Under the pieces are notes generated by a model. That model was not told the DNA's origin. It did no database searches and saw nothing but the letters and a program-made list of their open reading frames with translations. A stretch of 64,000 bases of DNA from contig NZ_JARQWW010000004.1 of assembly GCF_029543125.1 (NCBI RefSeq), positions 252,501-316,500 on the forward strand, read 5' to 3'. This document shows, in pieces, positions 9,013-17,253 of the stretch. The DNA is from Caulobacter segnis (lineage in GTDB: Bacteria > Pseudomonadota > Alphaproteobacteria > Caulobacterales > Caulobacteraceae). Position 1 is the stretch's first letter. The number at the start of each line of letters is the position of its first letter. The position numbers were made by a program, and so were the translations under genes.

Positions 9013-9618
9013 TTACGCTCCCAGATGTCTCGCGATGAGCGCCTCGGCGGCCTCCCCGGCCCGTTGCGCCGGGCCGTCGGGCCCGTGGACCTGACGGGTC
9101 ACATAGACGCCTTCCAGCAAGAGCAACAGCTCGTCCGCCAGGGCTTGCGGATCAGCCGCCCCCATGGCGCGCGCCATGGTGGTGAGCCGCTCGCGCTGGC
9201 GGCGCTTGAAGCCAAGGGCCTCCGCCCGCACCAGACTTGCCTGCGGGTACTCCACCGCCGCGTTGGAATGGGCGCAGCCGCGATAGTCGGGCTGCTTCGA
9301 TCGCTCGGCGGCGCCATGGAAATAGGCGGTGATCGCGGCGCGCGGATCATCGGGATGCGCGGCGACCGCCGCGTCCAGACGGCTCCAGAACCCGCCCTCC
9401 TGACGCTGCAGCACCGCGGCGGTCAGTTCGTCCTTGGAGCCGAAGGCGCGATAGAGGCTGGGCTTTCCCACCCCCGCCACATTGACGATCTCCTCCACCC
9501 CAACGGCGCGGATGCCTTGGGCGTAGAAAAGGGATTCGGCGGCGTCGAGGACCTTGTCGCCGGCGCGGCGCGGCGCGGCGTCTTCGGGCTTAGAGGGGAT
9601 CTGGACGGTGTCGGACAT
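9013..9618 (-). CDS. TetR/AcrR family transcriptional repressor
   Basis: A 201-residue regulator. The helix-turn-helix lies at about residues 35-60: IRAVGVEEIVNVAGVGKPSLYRAF, the classic TetR pattern, preceded by the DAAESLFYAQG helix. The C-terminal half is the variable ligand domain. It is divergent from an MFS transporter with a perfect inverted repeat between them, so it most likely represses that transporter and itself. Start: ATG 9618 (MSDTV) chosen over a GTG three codons upstream because it has a better-spaced GAAG. Confidence 0.9.
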   Translation of the reverse strand: MSDTVQIPSKPEDAAPRRAGDKVLDAAESLFYAQGIRAVGVEEIVNVAGVGKPSLYRAFGSKDELTAAVLQRQEGGFWSRLDAAVAAHPDDPRAAITAYFHGAAERSKQPDYRGCAHSNAAVEYPQASLVRAEALGFKRRQRERLTTMARAMGAADPQALADELLLLLEGVYVTRQVHGPDGPAQRAGEAAEALIARHLGA

Positions 9619-9634
9619 CAGCTTCACTTGACAA

Positions 9635-9685
9635 TGTAACCGATCGGTACGCTTATGCTCGAAAGCAACGTACCGATCGGTTACA
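9635..9685. promoter_or_regulatory. Double TetR-type operator (perfect 17-bp inverted repeat)
   Basis: TGTAACCGATCGGTACG (9635-9651) and its exact reverse complement (9669-9685) are separated by 17 bases. Each arm also contains the ten-base perfect palindrome ACCGATCGGT, so the site can hold two repressor dimers whose centres are 34 bases apart. It lies between divergent tetR and MFS starts and touches the MFS start codon. Confidence 0.85.
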
Positions 9686-10950
9686 TGACCCTACGCCTTC
9701 CCAGGGCCCTTGGCCAGAACTACGCCTTCGTCGTCGCTGGCGTGATCTTCCTGTCGCTGCTGTCGGCCGCCGCCCTGCGCTCGGCGCCCGGGGTGCTGAT
9801 GAAGCCGCTGGAGGACGCGTTCGGCTGGAACCGGGGCACGATCTCCCTGGCCGCCGGGATCGGAATTTTCCTCTACGGCATGACCGGGCCGTTCGCTGCG
9901 GCGCTGATGTCGAGCTTCGGCCTCAGGCGCGTGGTGGTCATCGCCCTTTCGATCATGGCCCTGTCCACCGGCGCCTCCGCCTTCATGACCGAGCCCTGGC
10001 ACTATGTGGCGACCTGGGGCGTGATCAGCGGCCTGGGCAGCGGGGCGGTGGCCATGGTGCTGGGCGCCACCGTGGTGAACCGCTGGTTCGTCACCAGGCG
10101 CGGTCTGATGACCGGCCTGCTGACCGCCAGCACGGCGACGGGCACCCTGCTCTTCCTGCCGCTGATGGCGTGGGTGACCCAGCAAGGCGGCTGGCGTCCG
10201 GTCGTGATCGGCATCGCGGCGGTTATGGCCCTGCTCGTGCCCCTGGCGGCGCTGCTTGTGCCTGACCGCCCGTCAAGTGTGGGGCTGAAGCCCTATGGCG
10301 CGGGTGAAGACTACATGGAGCCCGAGGCGATTCCCGCCGGCAAGGCCCTGGGCTACGCCTTCGACGCCCTGTTCCGGGCGTCCAGGACCCGGACCTTCTG
10401 GCTGCTGTTCGTGGGTTTCTTCATCTGCGGCCTGACCACCAACGGCCTGGTGGGCACTCACATGATCGCCCTATGCGCCGACCGGGGCATGGCACCGGTG
10501 CAGGCTGCGGGCCTGATGGCGCTGATGGGCCTGTTCGATCTGGTGGGCACGACCCTGTCGGGCTGGGCCACGGACCGGTACGACCCGCGCAAGCTGCTGT
10601 TCGCCTATTACGCCCTGCGCGGGCTCAGCCTGATCTACCTGCCCTTTTCGGACTTCTCGATCGTGTCGCTGAGCGTCTTCGCGATCTTCTACGGGCTGGA
10701 CTGGATCGCGACGGTGCCGCCGACCTTGCGGCTGGCCAATGAGGCGTTCGGGGATCGTGACGGGCCGATCGTGTTCGGCTGGATCGCGGCCGGTCATCAG
10801 ATCGGGGCGGCGACGGCCGCCATCGGAGCGGGCGTGCTGCGCGCGGCCCAGGGGCGCTATCTTGAGGCCTTCGTCATGGCCGGCGCCGCCGGCATGATCG
10901 CGGCCGCCGCATCGCTTTCGATCCGGCGGCCTGTCTTGAAGCCGGCCTAG
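9685..10950 (+). CDS. MFS transporter (probable target of the adjacent TetR)
   Basis: A polytopic protein of about 421 residues with about twelve hydrophobic segments, beginning TLRLPRALGQNYAF before the first helix. The large central loop (residues about 195-225) and two six-helix halves are typical of the major facilitator superfamily; the first half resembles monocarboxylate/oxalate-formate type carriers. Substrate unknown; the TetR partnership suggests efflux or uptake of the TetR ligand. The start at ATG 9685 lies at the edge of the operator with no clear Shine-Dalgarno, so a leaderless message is possible; ATG 9655 is the alternative. Confidence 0.85.
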   Translation: MTLRLPRALGQNYAFVVAGVIFLSLLSAAALRSAPGVLMKPLEDAFGWNRGTISLAAGIGIFLYGMTGPFAAALMSSFGLRRVVVIALSIMALSTGASAFMTEPWHYVATWGVISGLGSGAVAMVLGATVVNRWFVTRRGLMTGLLTASTATGTLLFLPLMAWVTQQGGWRPVVIGIAAVMALLVPLAALLVPDRPSSVGLKPYGAGEDYMEPEAIPAGKALGYAFDALFRASRTRTFWLLFVGFFICGLTTNGLVGTHMIALCADRGMAPVQAAGLMALMGLFDLVGTTLSGWATDRYDPRKLLFAYYALRGLSLIYLPFSDFSIVSLSVFAIFYGLDWIATVPPTLRLANEAFGDRDGPIVFGWIAAGHQIGAATAAIGAGVLRAAQGRYLEAFVMAGAAGMIAAAASLSIRRPVLKPA

Positions 10951-11153
10951 TCGAGGTCTTCGGCCAGGATCGCCATCTGGAAGGTGAAGGAGCCGTCTTC
11001 GTCCTCATCTTCGTAGATGACGCCGATGAACTCGCCCTTCAGTTCGACCTCGGCGCTGTCCTTTTGCTTGGGACGGGCCTTCAGCGCGATGTGCGGGTTG
11101 CCGAAAGTGCGCTTCATGTGCGCTTCGATCCGGGCGATGTCCTTGTCGTCCAC
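10947..11153 (-). CDS. DUF3126 family protein
   Basis: A 68-residue acidic protein of unknown function: VDDKDIARIEAHMKRTFGN, then a beta-rich part ending FTFQMAILAEDLD. The family is small and largely alphaproteobacterial. The GTG start at 11153 is chosen because AAGGAG lies nine bases upstream; the longer frame to 11243 adds a low-quality basic tail. Its stop overlaps the stop of the convergent MFS gene by four bases. Confidence 0.75.
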   Translation of the reverse strand: MDDKDIARIEAHMKRTFGNPHIALKARPKQKDSAEVELKGEFIGVIYEDEDEDGSFTFQMAILAEDLD

Positions 11154-11229
11154 GGGGGTGGCTCCTTGGTTGCTCTGCGCCGTGGCGCTTGGGCGCGAAC
11201 CTAACGGCCTGAGCCGAAGCCGCAACCCG

Positions 11230-12132
11230 CTAAAGCACATCACCTGTGGGCGGAGCGGGCGTCGCGGCTCCTTGAGCCACCAGCCAGTCGCGAAACAAAC
11301 GCACGGGACGGGTCAGGCCGCCGCGCGGCGTGATGGCGGTGATCTGCGCTTCGCCGTCGACAAATCCCAGCGGAGCGACCAGCCGGCCGATGGCCAGATC
11401 GCGCTGCACGAAGCCCCACGGCCCCATGGCGACGCCGAGGCCGGCGGCGGCGGCCTCCAGCATGTAGAAGTAGTGATCGAACTCCCGATCCACGGGCGGT
11501 CGCGGCAGGGTGATTCCCGTGCGCAGCTCCCATTCGGACCACGCCGGCAGGAAGGTCTTGGTGTGCAGGCGCGGCAAGGCGGCCACCGCCTCCACCGACG
11601 CGGCCTCCTTCAGCAGGCCCGGCGCCATGACCGGCCCCTGATAGTGCTGCATGAACGGCGTCGCCTCGGCGCCCGCCGGAATGCCCGTGCCGGCCGCGCC
11701 CAGCCGGATCGCGAGATCGGTGTCCGCGAAATCCACCGGACCGTTGGTCTCGTGGAGGCTCACGGGCACGTTCGGGTGTGCATCGACGAAGTCCGGCAGG
11801 CGCGGGATCAGCCACTTCATGGCGAAGGTCGGCTGCACCGTGACCCGCAGGCCTTCGACCACGTCAGGCCGCTTGGGCAGGCCCTGCTCCACCAGATCGA
11901 AGGCCTGGGTGAGCGCTTGGGCCAGCTTCAGGCCCGGCTCGGTGAGGCGCAGGCGATTCTTGGGGCCTTCTGTGAGACGCACGCCCAACTGATCCTCAAG
12001 GCTGCGGACCTGACGGCTGACCGCGCCATGGGTCACGAACAGCTCGTCGGCCGCCGTGGTCATCCGGCCGTGACGTCCAAACGCCTCGAAGGCGCGCAGG
12101 GCGTTGAGGGGCGGGAGCGGTCGGCGGGCCAT
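11230..12132 (-). CDS. LysR family transcriptional regulator (GcvA-like)
   Basis: A 300-residue regulator with an N-terminal winged helix (residues 5-65: LNALRAFEAFGRHGRMTTAA ... VTHGAVSRQVRSLEDQLGV) and a C-terminal substrate-binding domain with the GcvA-type pattern TVQPTFAMKWLIPRL. Proteins of this subtype often regulate divergent metabolic genes. Here the divergent partner is only the tiny ORF at 12207, with cysE convergent beyond it; the target is not obvious. Confidence 0.9.
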   Translation of the reverse strand: MARRPLPPLNALRAFEAFGRHGRMTTAADELFVTHGAVSRQVRSLEDQLGVRLTEGPKNRLRLTEPGLKLAQALTQAFDLVEQGLPKRPDVVEGLRVTVQPTFAMKWLIPRLPDFVDAHPNVPVSLHETNGPVDFADTDLAIRLGAAGTGIPAGAEATPFMQHYQGPVMAPGLLKEAASVEAVAALPRLHTKTFLPAWSEWELRTGITLPRPPVDREFDHYFYMLEAAAAGLGVAMGPWGFVQRDLAIGRLVAPLGFVDGEAQITAITPRGGLTRPVRLFRDWLVAQGAATPAPPTGDVL

Positions 12133-12206
12133 TGTGCGAAAACCTCACAGATGGCTGCTGATAAGTCGTTTGTGCGCGGACGGCAACGGCGGCATCAGAC
12201 TGGCCG

Positions 12207-12359
12207 ATGAACCAGACAGCAAAGACAAGCCGTCGCCTGACCCTGAACGAGGTTCTAGCGGTCGCCCTCATCTGGGGGGCGGTGATCTATGGATTGAGCA
12301 CCCGGCCGAGCGAGGCGCGGACCGAGGCCCACGCCGTCGCTCAAAGCTGTGGCGGCTAG
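12207..12359 (+). CDS. Small single-pass membrane protein (hypothetical, 50 aa)
   Basis: An uninterrupted ATG-to-TAG frame of 50 codons: MNQTAKTSRRLTLNEVLAVA, then a hydrophobic segment (about residues 16-30) and a polar tail ending AVAQSCGG. Basic residues before the helix predict a cytosolic N terminus. Its stop overlaps by three bases the stop of convergent cysE, an arrangement repeated elsewhere in this window for true genes. The Shine-Dalgarno is weak. No family is recognised. Confidence 0.5.
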   Translation: MNQTAKTSRRLTLNEVLAVALIWGAVIYGLSTRPSEARTEAHAVAQSCGG

Positions 12360-13186
12360 ATCGAGTAGTCGTAAACCGCGTCGGCCAGGGTGTGGTCCAT
12401 GGTCCTGGCCGGCTCCTCGCAGGAGGGGCAGTTGACCAGGCGGGCCGGAACTCCGGCGGCGGTGCAGTGCGCCGGCACGGGTTTGAGCACCACCGAGCCG
12501 GAAGCGATCTTGGCGTAGTCGCCGATGGTGATGTTGCCCAGCACCTTGGCCCCCGCGCCCAGCAGGACGCCCTTGCCGATCTTGGGGTGACGGTCGCCGC
12601 GCTCGGCCCCGGTGCCGCCCAGGGTCACCCCGTGCAGCATGGAGACGTCGTCGCCGACCACCGCCGTCTCGCCGATGACGATGCCGGTGCCATGGTCCAT
12701 GAAAACGCCGGCGCCGATGCGGGCGGCGGGGTTGATGTCGATCTGGAAGAGCTCGCTGACCCGGCTTTGCATGTACCAGGCCATGGTCTCGCGCCCCTGG
12801 CTCCACAGCCAGTGGCTGACCCGGTGGGTCTGCAGGGCAAGGAAGCCCTTGAAGAACAGGAACGGCTGGACGTAGCCCTTGCAGGCGGGATCGCGCTCGA
12901 ACACCGCCTTCAGGTCCGCCTCGGCGGCGGCGATCAGGGACGGGTCGGTGCGAAAGGCCTCTTCGGCCACTTCACGGGCGCTCATGGCCCGCAGCTCCTG
13001 GTCACCGACCTTGCGGGCGATCTGGTAGGACAGGGCCGCTCCGAGATCGGCGTGCGAGAGGATCACCGCGTTCAGCAGCGAGGCCAGGGCCGGCTCGGCC
13101 TGGGCGGCGCGCTGCGCCTCGGCGCGCAGGGCGGCCCAAACGGGCGGCGCGGCGGCGGGCTCGACGACTTCCAGATGTTTGGCCAT
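12356..13186 (-). CDS. cysE: Serine O-acetyltransferase
   Basis: A 276-residue enzyme that acetylates serine with acetyl-CoA in the first step of cysteine synthesis. The N-terminal helical domain (residues 1-140) contains LASLLNAVILSHADLGAALS; the C-terminal left-handed beta helix has the catalytic signature FMDHGTGIVIGETAVVGDDV and HGVTLGGTG. The C-terminal tail ends DAVYDYSI, an Ile ending of the sort that docks into cysteine synthase. It sits 18 bases downstream of the NUDIX gene on the same strand. Confidence 0.95.
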   Translation of the reverse strand: MAKHLEVVEPAAAPPVWAALRAEAQRAAQAEPALASLLNAVILSHADLGAALSYQIARKVGDQELRAMSAREVAEEAFRTDPSLIAAAEADLKAVFERDPACKGYVQPFLFFKGFLALQTHRVSHWLWSQGRETMAWYMQSRVSELFQIDINPAARIGAGVFMDHGTGIVIGETAVVGDDVSMLHGVTLGGTGAERGDRHPKIGKGVLLGAGAKVLGNITIGDYAKIASGSVVLKPVPAHCTAAGVPARLVNCPSCEEPARTMDHTLADAVYDYSI

Positions 13187-13204
13187 GGCTCTCCCTCTCG
13201 CCGC

Positions 13205-13813
13205 CTAGCCTAGCACAAGTCGCGCCAGGCCGTGCGGCAGCTCTCCCTGCACGGCCATATGGTGGACCCGCAGGAGCATCGCCAGTGTGAGCATGTCGGG
13301 CATGTGCCCCGCCACGGCGGCGTCCAGAGCCTGACGGAACGGGACCCGGGCGATGGCCAGATCCTCCGTCTCGTCCGGGGCGGCCCTGCCAGCGGTCAGA
13401 CCGGTGGCGAGATAGCCGAAGGCGACCTCGTCGGTGACGGAGTTGGAAAGCTGGGTGTTGAGGATCAGCGTCCAGTCCTTGGCGATCAGGCCCGTCTCCT
13501 CACGCAGTTCGCGCTTGGCGCCGGCCAGCGGATCCTCGCCCCGAGGCGCGCCGCCCTCGGGAATCTCCCAGGAATAGTCACGATGGGCGAAACGGTTTTG
13601 CCCCACCAGGGTGACGGTGCCGTCCTCATGCAGGGGGACCACGGCGGTGGCTATGGTCTTGAAACTCACCACGCCATAGCGCGCCGAGCGGCCGGTGGGA
13701 GACGTCGCGTCGTGCTCGCGCACCGCCAGCCAGGGGTTTTCGTAGACCACCTTCTCGCTGTTGCTCACCCAGGGTTTGCCGTGAGCGCGAAGCCAGGCGG
13801 GTTTTTGCGACAT
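13205..13813 (-). CDS. NUDIX hydrolase (ADP-ribose pyrophosphatase-like)
   Basis: A 202-residue hydrolase with a perfect Nudix box, GGAPRGEDPLAGAKRELREE continuing TGL (GX5EX7REUXEEXGU) at about residues 79-101. The N-terminal beta region (KVVYENPWLAVREHDAT) matches ADP-ribose/nucleoside-diphosphate-sugar pyrophosphatases. It may be co-transcribed with cysE. ATG 13813 (MSQKPAW) is preferred over 13852, which would add an unlikely 13-residue extension. Substrate is inferred only from overall resemblance. Confidence 0.85.
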   Translation of the reverse strand: MSQKPAWLRAHGKPWVSNSEKVVYENPWLAVREHDATSPTGRSARYGVVSFKTIATAVVPLHEDGTVTLVGQNRFAHRDYSWEIPEGGAPRGEDPLAGAKRELREETGLIAKDWTLILNTQLSNSVTDEVAFGYLATGLTAGRAAPDETEDLAIARVPFRQALDAAVAGHMPDMLTLAMLLRVHHMAVQGELPHGLARLVLG

Positions 13814-13893
13814 GTTCTCAACTGCGCCTTGTTTGCGCGACAGCGCGGCCATAGGTCATGCATCGCGCTTAACCGTTTTTGCCCGAGGCCGTC

Positions 13894-14508
13894 TTGCGAC
13901 ATTCCATCCCGCCCGCCCCAGAATTCGGCGAACCCCTGCCGATCAAAGCTTCGCCCGCCGTTCTGGATTTCCTGGCGCGGCGACGCTCGGCATCGGCGGT
14001 GAGCCTGACTGAACCGGCCCCGGACGCCGGTCAACTGGCCGACATACTCACTTTAAGCGCCCGCGTGCCCGACCACGGCAAGCTGGCCCCCTGGCGCTTC
14101 ATCCTGCTGCGCGGCGAGGCGAAGGCCGCCTATGCGGGCAAGCTTGAGGCTCTGGCCCAAAGCCGTGACGACACGATCAAGAAGACGGCGGCGCTCGCCA
14201 AGCTGAAGACCCCGCCCCTGGCGGTCGTGGTCGTCTCGAGCCCCAAGGCTGGCAAGATCCCGGAATGGGAACAGGTGATGAGCGCCGGCGCGGTCTGCGC
14301 ACAGATGCTTCTGGCGGCCTCGGCCATGGGCTTCGGCGCCAACTGGATCACCGACTGGTACGCTTTTGACGAGGAGGCGCTGGCGCTGCTGCGCCTGACG
14401 GATGGCGAGAAAGTCGCCGGCTTCCTCTACCTGGGCACGTCGGCCGAGGCTCCCCTGGAGCGCGTGCGTCCGGACGTGGCCGCGCTCACCACGGAGTGGT
14501 CGGTCTAG
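13894..14508 (+). CDS. Nitroreductase family protein (FMN-dependent)
   Basis: A protein of about 204 residues with the NfsA/YdjA-like fold: FMN-binding [18 protein letters not shown] near residue 25, [18 protein letters not shown], and the C-terminal [14 protein letters not shown] and VAGFLYLGT. The family reduces nitro compounds or quinones with NAD(P)H. No ATG is available; TTG 13894 is chosen because GAGG lies six bases upstream, and TTG 13879 is an alternative. Its stop overlaps by four bases the stop of convergent queF. Confidence 0.87.
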   Translation: MRHSIPPAPEFGEPLPIKASPAVLDFLARRRSASAVSLTEPAPDAGQLADILTLSARVPDHGKLAPWRFILLRGEAKAAYAGKLEALAQSRDDTIKKTAALAKLKTPPLAVVVVSSPKAGKIPEWEQVMSAGAVCAQMLLAASAMGFGANWITDWYAFDEEALALLRLTDGEKVAGFLYLGTSAEAPLERVRPDVAALTTEWSV

Positions 14509-14966
14509 CGTCCGCGGTAGGCGGGGACGCCCTGCTCGGGGACCCAGAGACCCTTGGGCGCCTCGCCGGTCTGCCAGAAGACGTCGATGGGAATGCCGCC
14601 GCGCGGGTACCAGTAGCCGCCGATGCGCAGCCAGCGCGGGGCGGCGATCTCGACGATCTTGCGGCCGATGGCGACGGTGCAGTCCTCGTGGAAAGCGCCG
14701 TGGTTGCGGAACGAGCCGAGATAGAGCTTCAGCGACTTCGACTCGATCAGCCAGTCGCCCGGCGCGTAGTCGATGACCAGGTGCGCGAAATCCGGCTGCC
14801 CGGTGACCGGGCACAGGGAGGTGAACTCCGGCGCCACGAAGCGCGCCAGATAGAGCACGTCGCTCTGCGGGTTCGGCACGCGTTCGAGAACCGCCTCGGA
14901 GGGGTCCTTGGGATAGGCCACGTCGCGGCCAAGCTGGGTCAGGTGCGTCTCGTCCATCCGCGCCAC
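14505..14966 (-). CDS. queF: NADPH-dependent 7-cyano-7-deazaguanine reductase
   Basis: A 153-residue short-form (unimodular) QueF, which reduces preQ0 to preQ1 in queuosine synthesis. The catalytic Cys is in [16 protein letters not shown], with the conserved Asp of the TGQPD segment. The NADPH-binding [20 protein letters not shown] is intact, and the conserved [11 protein letters not shown] closes the fold. No queC, queD or queE genes are nearby. Confidence 0.95.
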   Translation of the reverse strand: MARMDETHLTQLGRDVAYPKDPSEAVLERVPNPQSDVLYLARFVAPEFTSLCPVTGQPDFAHLVIDYAPGDWLIESKSLKLYLGSFRNHGAFHEDCTVAIGRKIVEIAAPRWLRIGGYWYPRGGIPIDVFWQTGEAPKGLWVPEQGVPAYRGR

Positions 14967-15037
14967 TTAACACCGCCGCGCCTCAAGACAAGGCCTGCCG
15001 CCGCCGCTAGGCTTGCGCAAAACAAGCGGAGGACGAC

Positions 15038-15841
15038 ATGGCGGGACGGGATTTCGACGGCTGGACAGTGGTTGTGACCGGGGCTTCGACGGGCCTGGGC
15101 CGCGCGATCGCGGTGGAGGTCGCCAGCCGGGGCGCGGGAACCGTGGTCGTCAACTACGCCCGCAGCGAAGCCGAAGCCGCCCAGACCGTGGGGCTGGTCG
15201 AGGCGCGGGGCGCGCGGGCCGTCCTGATCCAGGGCGACGTGGCCGAAGACGCCGACTGCCGCCGGATCGCCGAGGCCGCCGCCTCCACCGGACGCATCGA
15301 CGCCCTGTTCAACAACGCCGGGACCACGGTCTTCGCGCCGGACCACGCGGACCTGGACGCTGTCTCGGCCGACGACTTCCTGCACCTCTACAAGGTCAAT
15401 GTGGTGGGGGCCTATCAGATGGTCCGCGCCGCCCGGTCCCTGCTGGAGGCCGCGCCGCAGCCCGGCGCCGTGGTCAACACCGCCTCAATCGCGGGCGTCA
15501 CGGGCATCGGCTCGTCCCTGCCCTACGCCGCCTCCAAGGGGGCGATGAACACCATGACCCTGTCGCTGGCCCGGGCGCTTGCGCCGAAGATCCGGGTCAA
15601 CGCCATCTGCCCCGGCTTCATCGACACCCCCTGGTTCGGCAAGGCGATGGAGGAGGAGCGCATCGCCCGAATGCGCCAGGGCGTCATCGCCTCCACCCCG
15701 CTGAAAGCCGCCTCCACCGCCGAGGACATCGCCGGAGCGGCGGTGTTCCTGGCCTCACCCGCCTCGCGGCATGTCACAGGTGAGACACTTTTAGTCGATG
15801 CCGGCACGCACCTGGGTTTCGCTTCGCTTTCAATGCGATAG
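15038..15841 (+). CDS. Short-chain dehydrogenase/reductase
   Basis: A 267-residue classical SDR. The cofactor motif TGASTGLG is at residues about 14-21, NNAG at about 91, the catalytic Ser in NTASIAG and the YAASK pair (YxxxK) near residue 167. The C terminus ends LLVDAGTHLGFASLSMR. An AGCGGAGG lies six bases upstream of ATG 15038. Substrate not predictable. Confidence 0.9.
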   Translation: MAGRDFDGWTVVVTGASTGLGRAIAVEVASRGAGTVVVNYARSEAEAAQTVGLVEARGARAVLIQGDVAEDADCRRIAEAAASTGRIDALFNNAGTTVFAPDHADLDAVSADDFLHLYKVNVVGAYQMVRAARSLLEAAPQPGAVVNTASIAGVTGIGSSLPYAASKGAMNTMTLSLARALAPKIRVNAICPGFIDTPWFGKAMEEERIARMRQGVIASTPLKAASTAEDIAGAAVFLASPASRHVTGETLLVDAGTHLGFASLSMR

Positions 15842-16012
15842 CCGAAGGGCGCCCACGCACCGCGCACGCACAAGCTCAATTTTTAAGCAGTCAGCCACCG
15901 CTTCGCTTAACTATGCGACAGGCGGATGGGAGCGCGCGCCCGGGGTCCGCCGAACATTGCTTCCCCACGAATGTGTCACTGAAGCTGCGCTCTAGGGCCA
16001 CTCAGCACCTAC

Positions 16013-16043
16013 CTCCGACGTCGGGAGGGGCCCGGCGTCGGAG
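16013..16043 (+). promoter_or_regulatory. Strong 5'-leader hairpin upstream of the TorF-like gene
   Basis: CTCCGACGTCG (16013-16023) pairs with CGGCGTCGGAG (16033-16043), eleven pairs with one G-T, closing a nine-base loop that contains GGAGGGG. It is followed by six A residues, not T, so it is not a terminator. It ends 19 bases before the TTG start. It may protect the 5' end of an abundant outer-membrane-protein mRNA or compete with the true ribosome site. Confidence 0.6.
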
Positions 16044-16062
16044 ACAAAAAAGGGGATACAAA

Positions 16063-16755
16063 TTGAAGACCTTGAAGCTAGCGCTTAGCGCCGCGGCTGC
16101 CTCGTTGCTCATGGCCGGCGCCGCCGCCGCCCAGGACAGCGGTCCGAGCTTTTCGTTCAACCTCGGCCTCGCCTCCGACTACATCTTCCGAGGCGTGACC
16201 CAGAGCGACGGCGACCCGGTCGTCTTCGGCGGCGCCGACGTCACCGCCGGCAAGTTCTATGCGGGCGTCTGGGCCTCCAGCCTCGACTACCTCGACTCCA
16301 CCGACGCTGAAATCGACTACTACTTCGGCGTGCGCCCGACCTTCGGCCCGATCTCGGCCGATTTCGGGGCGATCTATTACACCTATATCGATCAGCCCAC
16401 GGGCGCTGACTACAACTACTGGGAATTCAAGGCCGCCGCCTCCGTGCCGGCCGGCGCGGGCTCCGTGGGCACCGCCATCTATGTCTCGCCTGACTACTTC
16501 GGCGCGGGGGTGAAGGAGACCGCCTATTACGAAGTGAACGCCGCCTATCCGGTGATGGACAAGCTGTCCTTGTCCGGCGCGCTTGGCCGCCTCGATTACA
16601 AGGGCAACGGCGACTACACGACCTGGAACCTCGGCGGCAGCTACGCCCTGACCGACAACCTTTCGATCGACGTGCGCTACGCCGACACCAGCCGTCACGA
16701 ATTCGGCACCTATTACGAGGAGTCGTTCACCGCGACCCTGAAGGCCACCTTCTAG
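16063..16755 (+). CDS. TorF family outer-membrane beta-barrel protein
   Basis: A 230-residue exported protein with a 23-residue signal peptide (LALSAAAASLLMAGAAAAQD). The mature start FSFNLGLASDYIFRGVTQSD is the hallmark of the TorF/TIGR02001 family of putative porins. The rest is alternating beta strands ending in the C-terminal Phe of barrel proteins (TATLKATF). The only reasonable start is TTG 16063, preceded by AGGGG seven bases upstream; upstream frame extension is low quality. A hairpin precedes it and a terminator follows it, so it is a single-gene unit. Confidence 0.85.
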   Translation: MKTLKLALSAAAASLLMAGAAAAQDSGPSFSFNLGLASDYIFRGVTQSDGDPVVFGGADVTAGKFYAGVWASSLDYLDSTDAEIDYYFGVRPTFGPISADFGAIYYTYIDQPTGADYNYWEFKAAASVPAGAGSVGTAIYVSPDYFGAGVKETAYYEVNAAYPVMDKLSLSGALGRLDYKGNGDYTTWNLGGSYALTDNLSIDVRYADTSRHEFGTYYEESFTATLKATF

Positions 16756-16778
16756 GGTCCGGCCTCACCGACAAAGGG

Positions 16779-16815
16779 AAAGCCGCCGCGCGGGACCGCG
16801 GTGGCTTTTTCTTTT
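16779..16815 (+). terminator. Rho-independent terminator after the TorF-like gene
   Basis: AAAGCCGCCGCG (16779-16790) pairs with CGCGGTGGCTTT across a six-base loop, followed by a T-rich tail (TTTTTCTTTT). Confidence 0.85.
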
Positions 16816-16851
16816 GCGCCTTACCCCTGGCTGCCTTAAGCGCAGGACGGC

Positions 16852-16936
16852 GGGGACGTGGCGGAATGGTAGACGCACCGGACTTAAAATCCGTTGGCCT
16901 CTGGCTGTGTGGGTTCGAGTCCCACCGTCCCTACCA
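16852..16936 (+). tRNA. tRNA-Leu (TAA anticodon), CCA encoded
   Basis: An 85-base tRNA with a long variable arm. The acceptor GGGGACG pairs with CGTCCCT (first pair G-T), the anticodon loop is CTTAAAA giving TAA, the T arm is GTGGG-TTCGAGT-CCCAC, and CCA is encoded at 16934-16936. The class II variable arm and the TAA anticodon identify leucine. Confidence 0.93.
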
Positions 16937-17013
16937 GACCTCCCGGTCGGGACGTCTGGGCGGCATCCGCCGGGAAACCGGCCGCATGCTCTCAGCGGCG
17001 ACTTGGACGGCAA

Positions 17014-17103
17014 ATGATCGCCAAGCGTCAGCGACCAGTTTCGGACGTCTTTGTCTTGGGTTCCGAAGGCCCCGAGGACGTCTGGTTTGGAGACCGCCAC
17101 TAG
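17014..17103 (+). pseudogene. Possible HigB toxin C-terminal remnant
   Basis: The frame ending at TAG 17101-17103 reads ...VFVLGSEGPEDVWFGDRH. The end resembles the C terminus of HigB/RelE-type toxins (consensus close to W-x-D-x-GPEDV-x-I-x-DYH). The N-terminal two thirds of a toxin is missing. It lies 77 bases after the tRNA-Leu and 30 bases before the antitoxin-like remnant, the correct order for higBA. The match is short, so this is tentative. Confidence 0.35.
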
Positions 17104-17133
17104 CGCGCGGCTTAAGCCGACGGCTGAAGGGAA

Positions 17134-17253
17134 ATGGTGATGGCCACGTCTGACAACGACTTTGTCTCGCCCCTGCCGCATCCGGGGGAAATCCTTCGAG
17201 AGGCTCTGGTCGCTTGGCGCCTGGTCGGCGTCAGGAACGCTGAGCCCCCCGCT
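17134..17253 (+). pseudogene. Truncated HigA-type antitoxin remnant
   Basis: From ATG 17134 the frame reads MVMATSDNDFVSPLPHPGEI then LREALVAWRLVGVRNAE. The PHPGEILRE motif is the hallmark opening of HigA antitoxins, just before the XRE helix-turn-helix. The helix-turn-helix is absent: after about 35 residues similarity stops and the frame runs into the 3' end of the SGNH hydrolase gene, ending at 17283. It is thus a 5' fragment of an addiction-module antitoxin, with GAAGG upstream of the start. Confidence 0.5.
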
